Source of the DNA: Afifella aestuarii
GTDB taxonomy: Bacteria; Pseudomonadota; Alphaproteobacteria; Rhizobiales; Afifellaceae
Reading direction: 5' to 3'
Assembly: GCF_004023665.1 (NCBI RefSeq)
Contig: NZ_SAUF01000001.1
Span: 248,001-312,000 of the forward strand
DNA length: 64,000 bases
The notes under the pieces are model-generated. The model did not search any database and was not told the DNA's origin. It saw only the letters and a program-made list of their open reading frames with translations. Shown piece after piece: positions 63,276 to 64,000 of this stretch. The position numbers and the translations under genes were made by a program. Every line of letters starts with the position of its first letter. Within the stretch, counting starts at the first letter, position 1.

Positions 63276-64000
63276 TGGGTACGTCTTTTCGCAAAGTCGC
63301 TGTCGCGGGAGCCGGTGCTTTCGGCACCGCGCTTGCTCTTGTTGCAGAGCGCGCCGGGGCTTCGGTGACCCTCTGGACAATCGATGAAGCCGCCGCCGCA
63401 CGACTGGCAGCGAGCCGTGAAAACAGTGATTTTCTGCCCGGTCCGCGCTTGCCGGAGACGATCGACGTCACCAGCGATACGTCGCGTCTCGGCGACGCCG
63501 ATTGTGTGCTTCTCGTCGTCCCCTCGCAGGCGACACGGTCGCTGCTGGCCGGAATCGGCACAACGCTTTCGGACGACGCCGTGGTTGTCGCCTGTGCCAA
63601 GGGCATCGAGCAGGAAACCGGTGCGTTGCAGGGTGAGATCGTGCGGGCGGCGCTGCCGAACCATCGGATCGGGGCATTGTCGGGTCCGGGCTATGCCGCG
63701 GAGATCGCCAGGGGGCTGCCGACTGCCGTTACGGTGGCAGCGAGTAAGATTGCCGTCGCGGAGCAGGTGGCCGCCACCCTCTCCTCGGACAGTTTCAGGG
63801 CTTATGCGAGCGACGACATCATCGGCGCGGAGCTTGGCGGCTCGCTCAAGAACGTCATCGCCATCGCCGCCGGCATCGTCGAAGGCCGCCGGCTCGGCGA
63901 GAGTGCGCGTGCCGCGCTCGTCACCCGCGGTCTTGCCGAGATGAGCCGTCTCGGTGCGAGAATGGGGGCTCGGCCTGAGACTTTCATGGGGCTCTCTGGT
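63275..64000 (+). CDS. gpsA: Glycerol-3-phosphate dehydrogenase (NAD(P)+), N-terminal part
   Basis: Makes sn-glycerol-3-phosphate for phospholipids. The gene runs off the right edge; 242 residues are visible. Nucleotide motif VAVAGAGAFGTALALVAE, ACAKGIEQETG, LSGPGYAAEIARGLPTAVTVAA and the catalytic-lysine region GGSLKNVIAIAAGIVEG are in place. ATG overlaps the tsaD stop codon, so the two are co-translated. Confidence 0.95.
   Translation, partial: MGTSFRKVAVAGAGAFGTALALVAERAGASVTLWTIDEAAAARLAASRENSDFLPGPRLPETIDVTSDTSRLGDADCVLLVVPSQATRSLLAGIGTTLSDDAVVVACAKGIEQETGALQGEIVRAALPNHRIGALSGPGYAAEIARGLPTAVTVAASKIAVAEQVAATLSSDSFRAYASDDIIGAELGGSLKNVIAIAAGIVEGRRLGESARAALVTRGLAEMSRLGARMGARPETFMGLSG

Overview
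This window is GC-rich, almost fully coding chromosomal DNA. Gene content and order point to an alphaproteobacterium, most likely Hyphomicrobiales (Rhizobiales). The signs are: an F1-ATPase operon atpHAGDC without F0 genes; lpd, xerC and priA close together; a cysG-DUF2849-cysI-cysH-DUF934 sulfur block; an Entner-Doudoroff operon; and an alphaproteobacterial mitofilin (Mic60-like) gene between hemD and hemY. No IS element, prophage, rRNA or CRISPR array is visible. One tRNA gene (tRNA-Thr, CGT) is present. Species cannot be told from the sequence alone.

Layout. 0-8 kb: end of lpd, a small secreted protein, xerC, a transaldolase, a Na+/Ca2+-exchanger-like protein, priA, and an outer-membrane protein that aligns with omptin proteases and keeps all four catalytic residues. 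8-14.4 kb: atpHAGDC followed by hpf and ptsN. 14.4-21.6 kb: a DUF1150 gene and the tamA-tamB pair for outer-membrane biogenesis. 21.7-26.5 kb: assimilatory sulfate reduction (siroheme synthase, sulfite reductase, APS-type reductase, two DUF proteins), preceded by a perfect palindrome that looks like an operator. 26.5-31 kb: an AbrB-type membrane protein, kdgK, a divergent ccdA/bigR-like pair and an orphan ABC ATPase. 30.9-38.1 kb: zwf-pgl-edd, eda, pgi and a hydroxypyruvate isomerase, giving central sugar metabolism through the Entner-Doudoroff route.

38.4-47.9 kb: corrin-ring synthesis (a two-domain CbiX-type chelatase with a very long His tail, cobH, cobL, cobI, a cbiG-cobJ fusion, cobM, cobB, cobA, cobK). 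The set mixes hallmarks of the early- and late-cobalt routes and has no C1-methyltransferase in view. 47.8-55.8 kb: a glutamine amidotransferase, a TerB-like protein, a YhaN/YhaO (SbcCD-like) pair, a free-standing DUF3320 protein and a nuclease-like gene broken by a single-base frameshift next to tRNA-Thr. 56-62.1 kb: hemC-hemD-mitofilin-hemY, read leftwards. 62.2-64 kb: tsaD and the start of gpsA.

Several genes end in a hairpin that begins at or contains the stop codon and has no T-tract. A classic rho-independent terminator is seen only downstream of the small secreted protein gene. The items most worth follow-up are the omptin homologue, the DNA-processing neighbourhood with the frameshifted nuclease, the BigR/CcdA pair with both redox cysteines, the palindrome before cysG, and the metal-binding tail of the cobalt chelatase.
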